Assembly (NCBI GenBank): GCA_021787565.1
Contig: JAJYLT010000019.1
Coordinates: forward strand, 1-64,000
From: Acidobacteriota bacterium
GTDB lineage: Bacteria; Acidobacteriota; UBA4820; DSQY01
Direction of reading: 5' to 3'
Length of the DNA: 64,000 bases
Positions 31,610 to 39,762 of the stretch are shown in pieces (positions within the stretch are counted from its first letter, which is position 1; each line of letters opens with the position of its first letter). A model generated the notes under the pieces. That model was not told the origin of the DNA and ran no database searches. It was given only the letters and a program-made list of their open reading frames with translations. The position numbers were made by a program, and so were the translations under genes.

Positions 31610-32722
31610 GTGGCGGTGGGTGGAGGCGCGGATCCCTGCGACTCGGTGCACGTCAACACGGAGCTGGGTTTTCGTGGCGGAGAGGTGCAAAACCTCGGAC
31701 TCGTGCGCCATCTGGAGGGGGCGGGGCTCCCGTGCATCCTGGTGGCCCACGTTCGGGGACCGCTTCTCGCCAGGGCGAGGGCGGAAGGCGTGCGGACTGT
31801 TGCGTGGCACCCCCGCGGAGAACTCGACCCCTTCGCCGTCTGGCAGCTCAGGCGGCTCCTGCGCGAAGTCAAGCCCCGAATCCTGCACGCCCACACCGCT
31901 CACGCGCTCACCCTGGCGCTCCTGGCGGCCAGAGGACTACCGGGGCTGAGCTTGGTGGCGAGCCGGCGGGTCTCCTTCCCCCTGCGCACGCCCCTTTCCC
32001 GTTGGAAATACCACAGGCCGCAGGCGGTGGTCGCCGTGAGCGGCGAAGTCCGGGGTGAGCTGCTCCGTGACGGGCTCTCCGAAGAGAAGGTGCGCATCAT
32101 TCACAGCGGCGTGGATCTCGCCCGCTTCCGCGCGCTGCCCTTGAAGGAGGAGGTCCGCCAAAGGCTTGGACTTCCGGTGGCGGCCAAGGTCGTGGGGGTG
32201 GTGGGGGCCCTCGTGCCCCACAAAGGGCACCGGGTGCTGCTGGAGGCCCTCTGCGCTTGGCCCTCGGACGAGGGGAAGCCGGCACTGGTGCTGGTGGGCG
32301 AGGGACCCCTGCGCGGAGAACTGTCCTCAACGGCCGAACGGATGGGGATTGCCGTCACATTCCTGGGCTACGTGGAGGAGCCCGCGCCACTCTACGCCGC
32401 ACTCGACGCGCTGGTGCTTCCTTCCCTCTCCGGCGAAGGCTCGCCTGGCGTGATCAAGGAGGCGGCGGCCGCCGGTATCCCCGTGGTGGCCACCTGCGTG
32501 GGCGGGACGGCCGAAATCCTGAGGCCTGACAGGGAGGCGCTCCTGGTTCCCCCCGGAGAGCCGGTATCCATGAGAGATGCCCTCGTCAGGGTGTTTCGAG
32601 AACCCGGCTTGGGGGCGTCCCTCAGGGAGTCGGCCCGCAGGCGGGTCCAGGACTTCAGCATGGGGGCCATGGGCCGGGCCCACGCACGGCTTTATGAGGA
32701 GCTGGCCACAGCCCGGCCTTGA
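31610..32722 (+). CDS. Glycosyltransferase family 4
   Basis: 370 residues, GT-B fold. N-terminal acceptor half starts HVNTELGFRGGE, typical of GT4. C-terminal donor half has VGALVPHKGHRVLLEAL, the LVGEGPLR turn and the EX7E-type GEGSPGVIKEAAAAGIPVVAT. Probably acts in LPS or exopolysaccharide synthesis; the sugar cannot be told. The start is GTG 31610 (AGGAG just upstream); GTG 31645 (MHVNTELG) would also fit the family. Confidence 0.88.
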   Translation: MAVGGGADPCDSVHVNTELGFRGGEVQNLGLVRHLEGAGLPCILVAHVRGPLLARARAEGVRTVAWHPRGELDPFAVWQLRRLLREVKPRILHAHTAHALTLALLAARGLPGLSLVASRRVSFPLRTPLSRWKYHRPQAVVAVSGEVRGELLRDGLSEEKVRIIHSGVDLARFRALPLKEEVRQRLGLPVAAKVVGVVGALVPHKGHRVLLEALCAWPSDEGKPALVLVGEGPLRGELSSTAERMGIAVTFLGYVEEPAPLYAALDALVLPSLSGEGSPGVIKEAAAAGIPVVATCVGGTAEILRPDREALLVPPGEPVSMRDALVRVFREPGLGASLRESARRRVQDFSMGAMGRAHARLYEELATARP

Positions 32723-32727
32723 GCCCC

Positions 32728-32753
32728 AAGGCCCCGCACCGTTCGGGGCCCTT
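32728..32753. terminator. Hairpin between convergent genes
   Basis: GGCCCCG / CGGGGCC stem with a 7-base loop, between the ends of the glycosyltransferase gene and the HTH gene. No T-run follows on either strand, so intrinsic termination is uncertain. Confidence 0.35.
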
Positions 32754-33370
32754 CAGCGAAGGCCGCTTCGATTCCATCGGCAGTTGGGAAACTCGCGCCG
32801 CAAGAAGCGAAAGAGCTCCTGCCGGTCGAGCGGCGCGGTGAAGCAGTGCTGGACCCCCGAGCTCTGGGCCTCTTCGAGCACCTCCACGGAGGGGTTCTTG
32901 GTCATTCCGGCGAGCTTGACGTGAGAGGTGTCGGGCCCCTCCCGGAGCCGGCGGCAGATGGAGAGACCGTCCCAAGTGCGCGCATCCAGGTCCACCAGCA
33001 GGAGGTGCGGGTCGAACGAGGTGATGAGGAGACCACCCTCGAAGGCCGAGGCGGTAAGGGTGACCTGGAGGTCTTCGGACCAGAGTTCGATCTCCCGGAG
33101 TCCCTTCAGGAGCTTCTTTTCGGCGAGGACGAGGACCCGTCTCCGGCCCGATTGGAAATCCTCCGGTAGAGGCATGTGATTGGCGAGCAGGAAGGCGTCC
33201 AGATCCTGGCGGCGGATTCGCCGGTGCCCTCCCGGCGTGGTATAGGCCGGAAGCCGGCCGGCATTGATCCAGTGGCGGATAGTGTATGGGCTGACCTGGC
33301 AGTACCGCCCCGCCTGCCACGTGCTCAAGACGCTCCTTGGAGACATGGCGGGCTCTCGGGCCTCCTTCAC
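32753..33370 (-). CDS. MerR/excisionase-type HTH protein with degenerate receiver domain
   Basis: 205 residues from GTG 33370 (coupled to the bactofilin stop), or 197 from ATG 33346. Residues about 15-60 form an excisionase/MerR-type winged HTH (YCQVSPYTIRHWINAGRLPA, GGHRRI). Residues about 75-195 resemble a response-regulator receiver: LLLVDLDARTWDG keeps an Asp. The acidic pair at the start is lost (VLVLAEKKLL), and the conserved Lys of the KP motif is Ala (CFTAPLD). It probably does not follow normal phosphotransfer. Likely a DNA-binding partner of the co-transcribed bactofilin. Confidence 0.8.
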   Translation of the reverse strand: MKEAREPAMSPRSVLSTWQAGRYCQVSPYTIRHWINAGRLPAYTTPGGHRRIRRQDLDAFLLANHMPLPEDFQSGRRRVLVLAEKKLLKGLREIELWSEDLQVTLTASAFEGGLLITSFDPHLLLVDLDARTWDGLSICRRLREGPDTSHVKLAGMTKNPSVEVLEEAQSSGVQHCFTAPLDRQELFRFLRREFPNCRWNRSGLR

Positions 33371-33702
33371 CCCACCTCGCGGTGCACGCCGGGCTCATTC
33401 GTCAGGATGCGGCCCTGCAACACGCCGCCGTCCTCCACCCGGAGGTGGCCGGCGTGGACGTCTCCGAGGATCTTGCCGGTCGGGCCGACGAGGGCATGGC
33501 CCGACACCCAGACGTTCCCTTCCAACACGCCGTGGACCGTCACGTCCCGGGCGGTCACTTCGCCCTGGAGGTGCCCTCCCTGGGCCACCGTCACCGAGAG
33601 TTTGGACCGAATGTCGCCCTCCACGGTGCCTTCGACCAGCAGGTCGTCGTCGGTGACAATTCGGCCGGTGAAGCGGGTCGAGGTGTCGATGAGCGTCTCC
33701 AT
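33367..33702 (-). CDS. Bactofilin (second copy)
   Basis: 111 residues. Beta-helix repeats VEGTVEGDIRSKLSVTVAQG, GHLQGEVTARDVTVHGVLEG, NVWVSGHALVGPTGKILGDV. Divergent from the bactofilin beside parB. ATG 33702 has GGGGAGG upstream. The stop overlaps the next gene's start by 4 bases, so it is translated together with the HTH/pseudo-receiver protein. Confidence 0.9.
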   Translation of the reverse strand: METLIDTSTRFTGRIVTDDDLLVEGTVEGDIRSKLSVTVAQGGHLQGEVTARDVTVHGVLEGNVWVSGHALVGPTGKILGDVHAGHLRVEDGGVLQGRILTNEPGVHREVG

Positions 33703-33722
33703 GGGGCCGAACCTCCCCGATG

Positions 33723-33750
33723 AGTATACCCGCTCGGCCTTGGCCGACAA
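33723..33750 (-). promoter_or_regulatory. Predicted promoter of the second bactofilin gene
   Basis: On the minus strand: TTGTCG (33750-33745), 16-base spacer, TATACT (33728-33723). Confidence 0.5.
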
Positions 33751-33790
33751 AGAGTGGCTGGGACCCCAAATTTCGCGATGGAATTGCACT

Positions 33791-33883
33791 CGTAGGAGCG
33801 CCGCCCCCGGCGCGACGGACCGTATGCGGGCACCGCATCCTGGCAGGGTCACCCGGTTCGCGGCGAGGCGCCGCTCCTATCGC
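33791..33883. repeat. REP-like pair in inverted orientation
   Basis: Left copy at 33791-33817 begins CGTAGGAGCGCCGCC and can fold on itself (GCGCCG...CGGCGC). Right copy at 33857-33883, read on the minus strand, begins GATAGGAGCGGCGCCTCGCC. Both share TAGGAGCG and end in a GCG(A) arm. This resembles bacterial REP/BIME units that start GTAGGAGCGGC. Confidence 0.65.
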
Positions 33884-33972
33884 AGGCGTTGAGCCGCTAT
33901 CGCGGAATCTGGGGGACGACAGAACGGTGAGGAGCCGTTTCCCGGGCGACTGGAGTTGGGTATACTTCCTCC

Positions 33973-34422
33973 ATGAAGTGGATGGCCGCGCTACTGCTCT
34001 TGATCCTCTGGCTTCCCCTCCCAGGCCGGGAACCCCCAGCCAAACAGCCTGCTCCGGCGCCGGCCGAAACAGGTAGCCAGGAAGGCCTCTCGACGGCCCT
34101 GGAATGGGACCGCGACTTCGACCTCCTGCTCGAGGCCGAAAATCAGCCGACTCGCGCGCAGATCCTCATCGCCTCCCGCATCGAGGGCCTGGAAAAGCAG
34201 GAGGAGAGCCTTTCCAAGCAGCTGGCCGATCTGAAGGCGCGCTCGGCGGCGCTGGAAGGCACCTACACCACGGAGGCCCTCCTTAAGGAGATGCTTCGCC
34301 AGGGGGTCTCCGACCTCCAGTCGGTGCAGAGGAACCTGAAAAACGACACCGATCGGACGCAGGCTCGCCTCTTTGAAGTCCAGGCCGAGCTCGCCAGGCT
34401 TCGCCGAGAGGCAAGGAGATAG
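33973..34422 (+). CDS. Secreted coiled-coil protein, function unknown
   Basis: 149 residues. N-terminal signal peptide (KWMAALLLLILWLPLPG), a proline/alanine linker, then a helical region (residues about 50-149) with heptad-like Leu spacing (IEGLEKQEESLSKQLADLKA; LFEVQAELARLRREARR). Probably periplasmic. A TATACT box at 33961-33966 is so close that transcripts may be leaderless. The NtrC-type regulator begins 3 bases after its stop. Confidence 0.8.
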   Translation: MKWMAALLLLILWLPLPGREPPAKQPAPAPAETGSQEGLSTALEWDRDFDLLLEAENQPTRAQILIASRIEGLEKQEESLSKQLADLKARSAALEGTYTTEALLKEMLRQGVSDLQSVQRNLKNDTDRTQARLFEVQAELARLRREARR

Positions 34423-34425
34423 TCC

Positions 34426-35790
34426 GTGCGGATCCTCCTGGCGGAAGATCGGGCCAGTCTCAGGACGGTCCTGGCGGAGACCCTGACCCGCTCCGGCTAT
34501 CAGGTCGTGGAGGCGGCCGAGGGAAGGGCTGCCATGGCCCTCGTGGAGGAGGGCGGGTTCGATCTCGCCCTCTTCGACCTCAAGATGCCGGTCCACAGCG
34601 GAACCCAGCTTCTGCTGGCCAGCCGCGAGCGATGGCCGCTCGTTCCGGTGGTGCTCCTCACGGCCTACGGCTCCGTTGAGGTGGCCGTGTCCGCCATGAA
34701 GTCCGGGGCCTTCGACTTCCTCAGCAAGCCCATAGACACGGACCACCTGCTCATCGTGGTGGAGAGGGCCCTTGAGGCGAGCCGGCAGGAGCGCCGGCAG
34801 GAGAGCCTGGAGACCGAGCTGGGGCGCACCCCCATCTTTCAGGGAATCGTGGGCGGTAGCGGCGCGCTCCGGAAAGTGCAGGAGGAGGCGGCCAAGATCG
34901 CCCGCACGGATACCACCTGTCTGATCCTGGGCGAGACGGGAGTGGGAAAGGAGCTCTTCGCCCGGGCGATCCACGATGGGGGGCCCCGCCACGATGAGCC
35001 CTTCGTCGCCGTGAACTGCGCCGCCATCCCCGCCACCCTCCTGGAAAACGAGCTCTTCGGGCACGATAAGGGTGCCTACACGGGCGCCCATGAATCCCGG
35101 ATGGGGCGATTCGAGCTGGCACACCGCGGCACGATCTTCCTGGACGAGATCGGGGAGATGGGTCCTGAACTGCAGGCCAAGCTGCTGCGCGTCCTCGAAG
35201 AAAAGCGCTTCACGAGGGTGGGCGGGATCCGTCCCGTGATCGTGGACGTGCGCGTCTTGTGCGCCACCAACCGGGACCTGACCGAGCTGATCCGGGCCAA
35301 ACTCTTCCGGGAAGACCTCTACTACCGGCTGAGCGCGTTTCCCATCCGCATCCCGCCTCTCAGGGAGCGCCGGGAGGATATCCCTCAGCTCGCCGCCCAC
35401 TTCGCGAACCACTTCCGACAAGAACTCGCGAGGCCCGCCCTGCACCTGGAGTCCGAAGCGGAGGCCTGGTTGGTCGCTCAGCCCTGGCCGGGCAACGTGC
35501 GCGAGCTCATGAACCGAATCGAGCGGGCAGCCATCCTGGCGGAGCCCGATGGCGCCATCACGGCGGCCCTGCTGGCCGGCGGTGGTGGCGGAACGTCACC
35601 CTCGATCCGGGTCCCCGAGTTCACGTCCCTGCAAGACCCCGAGGAGTGGCTGCGGGAGGAGGAGCGATGGCGCGCGATGGAGATCCTGCGCCGGTGCGGT
35701 GGCGACAAACGGCGTGCGGCCAGGCTGCTGGGGCTCACTCCCGTCCGATTGAATGAACTCCTGGCCCCTCAAGATCAGTTGACCTCGTGA
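34426..35790 (+). CDS. Sigma-54-dependent NtrC-family response regulator
   Basis: 454 residues. Receiver domain (residues 1-115) with phospho-acceptor Asp in LALFDLKMP, Thr in LLTAYG and Lys in FLSKPI. AAA+ domain (about 140-375) with Walker A GETGVGKE, the sigma-54 contact loop GAYTGA and Walker B TIFLDEIGEM. C-terminal Fis-type HTH (GGDKRRAARLLGLTPVRLNELL). GTG start with AAGGAGA. No histidine kinase is adjacent; the partner is unknown. Co-transcribed with the preceding coiled-coil protein. Confidence 0.95.
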   Translation: MRILLAEDRASLRTVLAETLTRSGYQVVEAAEGRAAMALVEEGGFDLALFDLKMPVHSGTQLLLASRERWPLVPVVLLTAYGSVEVAVSAMKSGAFDFLSKPIDTDHLLIVVERALEASRQERRQESLETELGRTPIFQGIVGGSGALRKVQEEAAKIARTDTTCLILGETGVGKELFARAIHDGGPRHDEPFVAVNCAAIPATLLENELFGHDKGAYTGAHESRMGRFELAHRGTIFLDEIGEMGPELQAKLLRVLEEKRFTRVGGIRPVIVDVRVLCATNRDLTELIRAKLFREDLYYRLSAFPIRIPPLRERREDIPQLAAHFANHFRQELARPALHLESEAEAWLVAQPWPGNVRELMNRIERAAILAEPDGAITAALLAGGGGGTSPSIRVPEFTSLQDPEEWLREEERWRAMEILRRCGGDKRRAARLLGLTPVRLNELLAPQDQLTS

Positions 35791-35841
35791 ACATTCATGG
35801 TTCATCTCGCGTATATTGACATTCTTTCGTAGGAGTAAACG

Positions 35842-37623
35842 ATGGATGGTTCCGTAGGCGTAGGGCAGGCTCCGATCAAGCGCACTCGATGGGGGCTCTG
35901 GATCTTCCTTGCCATTCTGGGCGTCATCGTGCTGGGCGGCTTCCTGCTTGTGGTGGGTTTCGCTTCCCTGGTGGGCGCCAATCAGGTAGTCGTCAGACCC
36001 GACTCCACGCTCGTCCTGTCGCTGGACCGCCCCCTGCAGGAGATGCCGCCGGATCCGATCGCCACGCAGCTCTTTCATGAGAAGATTTACAACGTCTTCG
36101 ACACCGTGAGGGCTCTCGACCGGGCGGCTAAGGATGACCGCATCAAGGACCTGCTCATCCAACCGGGAATGGGTGGCGGAACGGGCCTGGCCAAGCGGGA
36201 GCAGCTCCGGTCGGCCGTGGAGCGCTTCAAGAAGAGCGGCAAGCCGGTGTGGGCCTACTATGAATCGGCCAGTACCGGCGGCTACTACGTAGCCTCCGTC
36301 GCGGACAAAATCTACGCTCCACCGTCCGGAGACCTCTTGCTGATAGGGCCCGCGGCGGCGCTCCCCTTCTTCGGGGGGACCCTGAAGAAGTTCGGGATCG
36401 TGCCGCAGCTCTACCACATCGGCGCCTATAAGTCCTACTCGGATACCTTCACCCGCACCGATGCCTCCGACGCCGAGAAGGAGGCCACCAACGCCATTCT
36501 CGACAGCGTCTATGGCCAGCTCGTGGAGGGAATCGCCCAAGGACGCAAGCTCAGCCCGGACCAAGTCAAGGCGGCCATCGACATGGGTTTCCTCTGGGGC
36601 GATCAGATGAAGCAGCAGCACCTAGTGGATGATCTCTTATACAAGGACCAGGTGGAGGAGGGGCTCAAGAAGATCAACGGCAACGGGGCGCAGTGGAACC
36701 GAATCGACATGGCCGACTATCAGAACGACCACCGCGTGAACCTGCACGAAGGCGCCAACAAGACCATAGCGTATGTGGTAGCCAGCGGCGACATCGTCTC
36801 CGGAGGGGGAAGGTCCGGCAACATCGGTTCCGATACGCTCATCCGAATGCTGAGGAAGGTCGGGGAGGACCGGAACATCTCGGCGGTGGTGCTGAGGGTG
36901 GACAGCCCCGGCGGAGACGCCCTGGCCTCAGACGTGATCTGGCGCCAGGTGCAGGTGCTCCGGAAATCCAAGCCGGTGGTGGTATCCATGTCCGACCTGG
37001 CCGCTTCGGGCGGCTACTACATCTCGATGGGCGCCGACGGTATCGTGGCGGAACCTGGCACCATCACGGGCTCCATCGGAGTGGTCTCGGGAAAGTTCGT
37101 CATCAAGGGGCTGCTGGACTTCGTGGACTTCAACATGGAGATCATGAAGCGGGGAAAGAACTCCGATCTCTTTGATGCCTACACCCCCTTCACCCCCGAG
37201 CAGGAGCAGCTCATCCAGAGCCAGATGCAGAGCTTCTACAAGACGTTCGTCCAGAAGGCCGCGGAGGGCAGAAAAAAGTCCTACGAGGACATCGACAAGG
37301 TGGGACAGGGCAGAATCTGGTCGGGAGAGGACGCTCTCAAGCTCGGGCTGGTGGACAAGCTGGGCGGGATCGAGGAGGCCATCGCCCTGGCCAAGCAGAA
37401 GGCGGGCATCCCGGCGAAGGAGCCCGTGCGCATCATCATGTACCCCAAGCCGAAAACGATCCTCCAGGCCTTTCTGGAGGAGAAGACGGATTCGCTGGTC
37501 CGTGCCCGCGAGCGCAGCGAGGTGCCGCCCGAACTCTGGCAGCTCTATCAAGAATACGAGCGGGTACGGCCCCTGGTGTCCGAACCCTTCTCGCTGTATA
37601 CGCCCATCCGGTTGACGATGTAG
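35842..37623 (+). CDS. sppA: Signal peptide peptidase SppA (67K type)
   Basis: 593 residues, tandem S49 domains like E. coli SppA. Single N-terminal membrane anchor (LWIFLAILGVIVLGGFLLVV). Catalytic Lys is in the first domain (GAYKSYSDTFTR) and catalytic Ser in the second (MSDLAASGGYYIS). It degrades released signal peptides in the membrane. RBS TAGGAG upstream of ATG. Upstream at 35788-35804 is a small inverted repeat TGAAC-N7-GTTCA that might be an operator. Confidence 0.95.
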   Translation: MDGSVGVGQAPIKRTRWGLWIFLAILGVIVLGGFLLVVGFASLVGANQVVVRPDSTLVLSLDRPLQEMPPDPIATQLFHEKIYNVFDTVRALDRAAKDDRIKDLLIQPGMGGGTGLAKREQLRSAVERFKKSGKPVWAYYESASTGGYYVASVADKIYAPPSGDLLLIGPAAALPFFGGTLKKFGIVPQLYHIGAYKSYSDTFTRTDASDAEKEATNAILDSVYGQLVEGIAQGRKLSPDQVKAAIDMGFLWGDQMKQQHLVDDLLYKDQVEEGLKKINGNGAQWNRIDMADYQNDHRVNLHEGANKTIAYVVASGDIVSGGGRSGNIGSDTLIRMLRKVGEDRNISAVVLRVDSPGGDALASDVIWRQVQVLRKSKPVVVSMSDLAASGGYYISMGADGIVAEPGTITGSIGVVSGKFVIKGLLDFVDFNMEIMKRGKNSDLFDAYTPFTPEQEQLIQSQMQSFYKTFVQKAAEGRKKSYEDIDKVGQGRIWSGEDALKLGLVDKLGGIEEAIALAKQKAGIPAKEPVRIIMYPKPKTILQAFLEEKTDSLVRARERSEVPPELWQLYQEYERVRPLVSEPFSLYTPIRLTM

Positions 37624-37978
37624 GAAGTTCTTGGATGCTTCGGGCGGCCGCTTGATGGACGGATCCATCTGCTACTCCTGAGGTGCGGACCGGTCAGAAG
37701 CGAGGACGAAGCCGTTTGTCCCCCATGAGTCTGGGCCTCTCCCTCGCTCCGCGAAGCCCACTGGAGTGAGGTTCGCGCCTCAACCGAAATAAATTGGGCG
37801 CCGGCGGCCTTTATGTGGCAGTCGTAGCGGAGAACCTCGCCCAACCGAGCGGGGAAGCCATCCCCCACCGCTCGACTTGATAGGTCTAGAGAAATCAGGG
37901 GGTTGACTCCTCCCGCGGGATGGGTTACTCTGCCCGCGACGCGGGGGAGTGAATCACCCGCATGGAGGTCCTTGTCGA
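37624..37978. other. Intergenic region between sppA and lytic transglycosylase gene
   Basis: No gene recognised in 37624-37900. The right end holds the predicted promoter at 37903-37931. Confidence 0.5.
37903..37931 (+). promoter_or_regulatory. Predicted promoter
   Basis: TTGACT, 17-base spacer, TACTCT; the predicted start of transcription is near 37938. Confidence 0.5.
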
Positions 37979-38593
37979 TTGAAAACCCACAACTTTCTGG
38001 CGGTAGCCATGCTGGGGGCGTGTGCTCTCCTGGTCAACGTGTGGAGCAAGCCCCTCTCCTCTCCCAGCCCCGTGGCGGTGGTCCAGGCCGGGGACGGGTT
38101 GCGGCCGCTCAAGAACGAGGTACGGCGCCTGCTCAACGAGGCACTCCGCTACAACGGGCAGCGATGGTCTCGGGCCAACTTTGATCAGGCCTCTGCCGCG
38201 ATCGTGCGGGTGGTAGTCACCTACCAGTACTCCCCGATGCTCGTTCTGAGCCTCATTCAGATGGAGAGTTCCTTCCGGCTCGATGCCCTCTCCAGCCAGG
38301 GCGCGGTGGGGTTGACACAGATCCTCCCTTCCACCGCAGACGCCGTGGCCCAAGCGCTCCACGCAACGCCTCCCACCGCCGAGGAACTGAAAGATCCCAG
38401 TCTCAACATCGAACTCGGGTTTGCTTACCTGGCTCAACTGCAAGAGAGCCTGGGGTCTCAGGAGGCGGCTTTGGCGGCCTACAACGCAGGTCCGGCCGTG
38501 GTCCAGCGCAGGGTGGGCCTGCCGCTTCCCATGGCCGAATACAGACGGGAGATCTCGCGGGGTGAGGCGACGGTCTTCCACTGGATGAAATAA
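37979..38593 (+). CDS. Lytic transglycosylase (SLT domain), exported
   Basis: 204 residues. Signal sequence/anchor HNFLAVAMLGACALLVNVWS, then an SLT domain with catalytic Glu in IQMESSFRLDAL and motifs SSQGAVGLTQILPST and AAYNAGPAVVQRR. TTG 37979 is preferred because GGAGG at 37964-37968 is 10 bases upstream; a GTG at 37949 would add ten residues. Paralogue of the gene at 28412, with low identity outside the SLT motifs. Confidence 0.88.
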   Translation: MKTHNFLAVAMLGACALLVNVWSKPLSSPSPVAVVQAGDGLRPLKNEVRRLLNEALRYNGQRWSRANFDQASAAIVRVVVTYQYSPMLVLSLIQMESSFRLDALSSQGAVGLTQILPSTADAVAQALHATPPTAEELKDPSLNIELGFAYLAQLQESLGSQEAALAAYNAGPAVVQRRVGLPLPMAEYRREISRGEATVFHWMK

Positions 38594-38628
38594 CCCAGCC
38601 CGCGGTCCGTACCGGCCTTCAGGGATGA

Positions 38629-38652
38629 TGTAGGGCACCGCCCTGCCCTACA
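38629..38652. terminator. Hairpin after lytic transglycosylase gene
   Basis: Perfect 9-base stem TGTAGGGCA / TGCCCTACA with a 6-base loop, located between the SLT gene and the NifU-like gene. No T-tract, so it may be an attenuating hairpin rather than a full terminator. Confidence 0.4.
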
Positions 38653-38682
38653 GTCTTGGGGTACGGCGTGAAGGAGGTCCGC

Positions 38683-38913
38683 ATGCCCGAAGGTTTTGAT
38701 GCGCGTGTCCGCGAAGTGATCGCCAGAATCCGCCCCGCCCTGCAGATGGACGGGGGGGACATCGAAATCGTGGAAATCCAGGAGCCCAACCTGACGGTCC
38801 GGCTGGTGGGAGCCTGCCATGGCTGCCCCAGCGCGGTCTACACCCTCTACCAGGGCGTTTACGGTGAACTGAAGCGGAGCGTCCCCGAGTTCGGCGAACT
38901 CTTCGCCGTCTGA
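38683..38913 (+). CDS. NifU-like C-terminal domain protein (Fe-S scaffold)
   Basis: 76 residues. Stand-alone Nfu domain: IRPALQMDGGDIEIVEI and the cluster-binding GACHGCPSA (CxxC). It carries Fe-S clusters to target proteins. ATG 38683 has AAGGAGG 5 bases upstream. The next gene starts 6 bases after its stop. Confidence 0.92.
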   Translation: MPEGFDARVREVIARIRPALQMDGGDIEIVEIQEPNLTVRLVGACHGCPSAVYTLYQGVYGELKRSVPEFGELFAV

Positions 38914-38919
38914 ACTTTC

Positions 38920-39486
38920 GTGCCCGCCCCCCTGCCGCCGCCCGTTCGGAAGGGCCTGCTGGCCTTGGCCCGCCGGGCCATCAGTGTCTACCTGTCGGAG
39001 GGTCGAAGGCTGGCGGTTGGGGTGGACTGCCCCTCCATAGCGCCCGAGCCCCGCGGCGCCTTCGTCACGCTGAAGCGCCGGGGCGGAGCCCTGCGCGGGT
39101 GCATCGGGACTATCCTTCCTTCTGGCCCCCTGGATGAGACCGTGGCCCGGATGGCGGTGAGCGCCGCCGTTGAAGATCCCCGGTTTCCATCCGTCTCTCC
39201 GTCGGAGCTCCAGACGCTGAGCATCGAAATATCGGCGCTCACGGTGCCCGAGCCCATGCGCGCCGTAGAGGCGATCGAAGTCGGCCGCCACGGACTCATC
39301 GTGAGCCGGGGAGGCCGAAAGGGGCTTCTGCTTCCCCAGGTTCCGGTGGAGTGGGGTTGGGACAAACAGACGTTCTTGGAGCAGACCTGCCTGAAGGCTG
39401 GACTCCCACGCGGTGGGTGGAGGGAGCCCGGCACCCGCATTGAGTGGTTCGAGGCGGAGGTGTGGGGGGAGGAGGCTCCCGAATAG
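38920..39486 (+). CDS. AMMECR1 domain protein (AmmeMemoRadiSam system A type)
   Basis: 188 residues. The AMMECR1 signature is LRGCIGTILPSGPLDETVA, followed by AVSAAVEDPRFPSVSPSEL and LPQVPVEWGWDKQTFLEQTC. Often encoded with a Memo-like protein and a radical SAM enzyme; neither is adjacent here. GTG start. Probably co-transcribed with the NifU-like gene, hinting at an Fe-S link. Biochemical role is unknown in the family. Confidence 0.9.
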   Translation: MPAPLPPPVRKGLLALARRAISVYLSEGRRLAVGVDCPSIAPEPRGAFVTLKRRGGALRGCIGTILPSGPLDETVARMAVSAAVEDPRFPSVSPSELQTLSIEISALTVPEPMRAVEAIEVGRHGLIVSRGGRKGLLLPQVPVEWGWDKQTFLEQTCLKAGLPRGGWREPGTRIEWFEAEVWGEEAPE

Positions 39487-39502
39487 GCAGATGCTGCTGC
39501 CT

Positions 39503-39724
39503 CATTATACAGCGCGACGGAAGTCCGGCGCGCTGTATGCGGGTGGGGGTCCGGGGGAGGCGCCGCTGCGCCTTTCCCGGTAGGGCCCGCGGGGAGGGCT
39601 CAGCCCTTGCGCGGCCCGTAGGGCCGCACTCGCAAGGGGTGGGGCCTTCCCCGCGAATACAGAGCGGCATACTCCCCAAGCCCCACCACCTTATGCGCCT
39701 TCACTTATGCCGCTCTGTATAATG
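39503..39724. mobile_element. MITE-like element with terminal inverted repeats
   Basis: 222 bases bounded by CATTATACAG (39503-39512) and its inverse CTGTATAATG (39715-39724). The TIR extends imperfectly inward (CAGCGCGACGGAAG / CAGAGCGGCATAAG). A second nested pair GCGCGCTGTATGCGGG / CGCGAATACAGAGCGGC and a central hairpin (CCCTTGCGCGGCCC / GGGCCGCACTCGCAAGGG) are inside. No coding capacity. Flanked by AMMECR1 and the PKD pseudogene. Confidence 0.7.
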
Positions 39725-39734
39725 ACCGTACGCG

Positions 39735-39743
39735 TGCTAGACT
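39735..39743 (+). promoter_or_regulatory. Predicted extended -10 promoter
   Basis: TGC-TAGACT just beyond the MITE-like element, 20 bases before ATG 39763. No good -35. Confidence 0.35.
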
Positions 39744-39762
39744 CGGTATGAAAGGAGGCGTC

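Noticed and set aside
39715-39724. TATAAT in the MITE end as promoter for the PKD gene
   Set aside because: No -35 at the correct distance; the TGC-TAGACT closer to the start codon is a better candidate.
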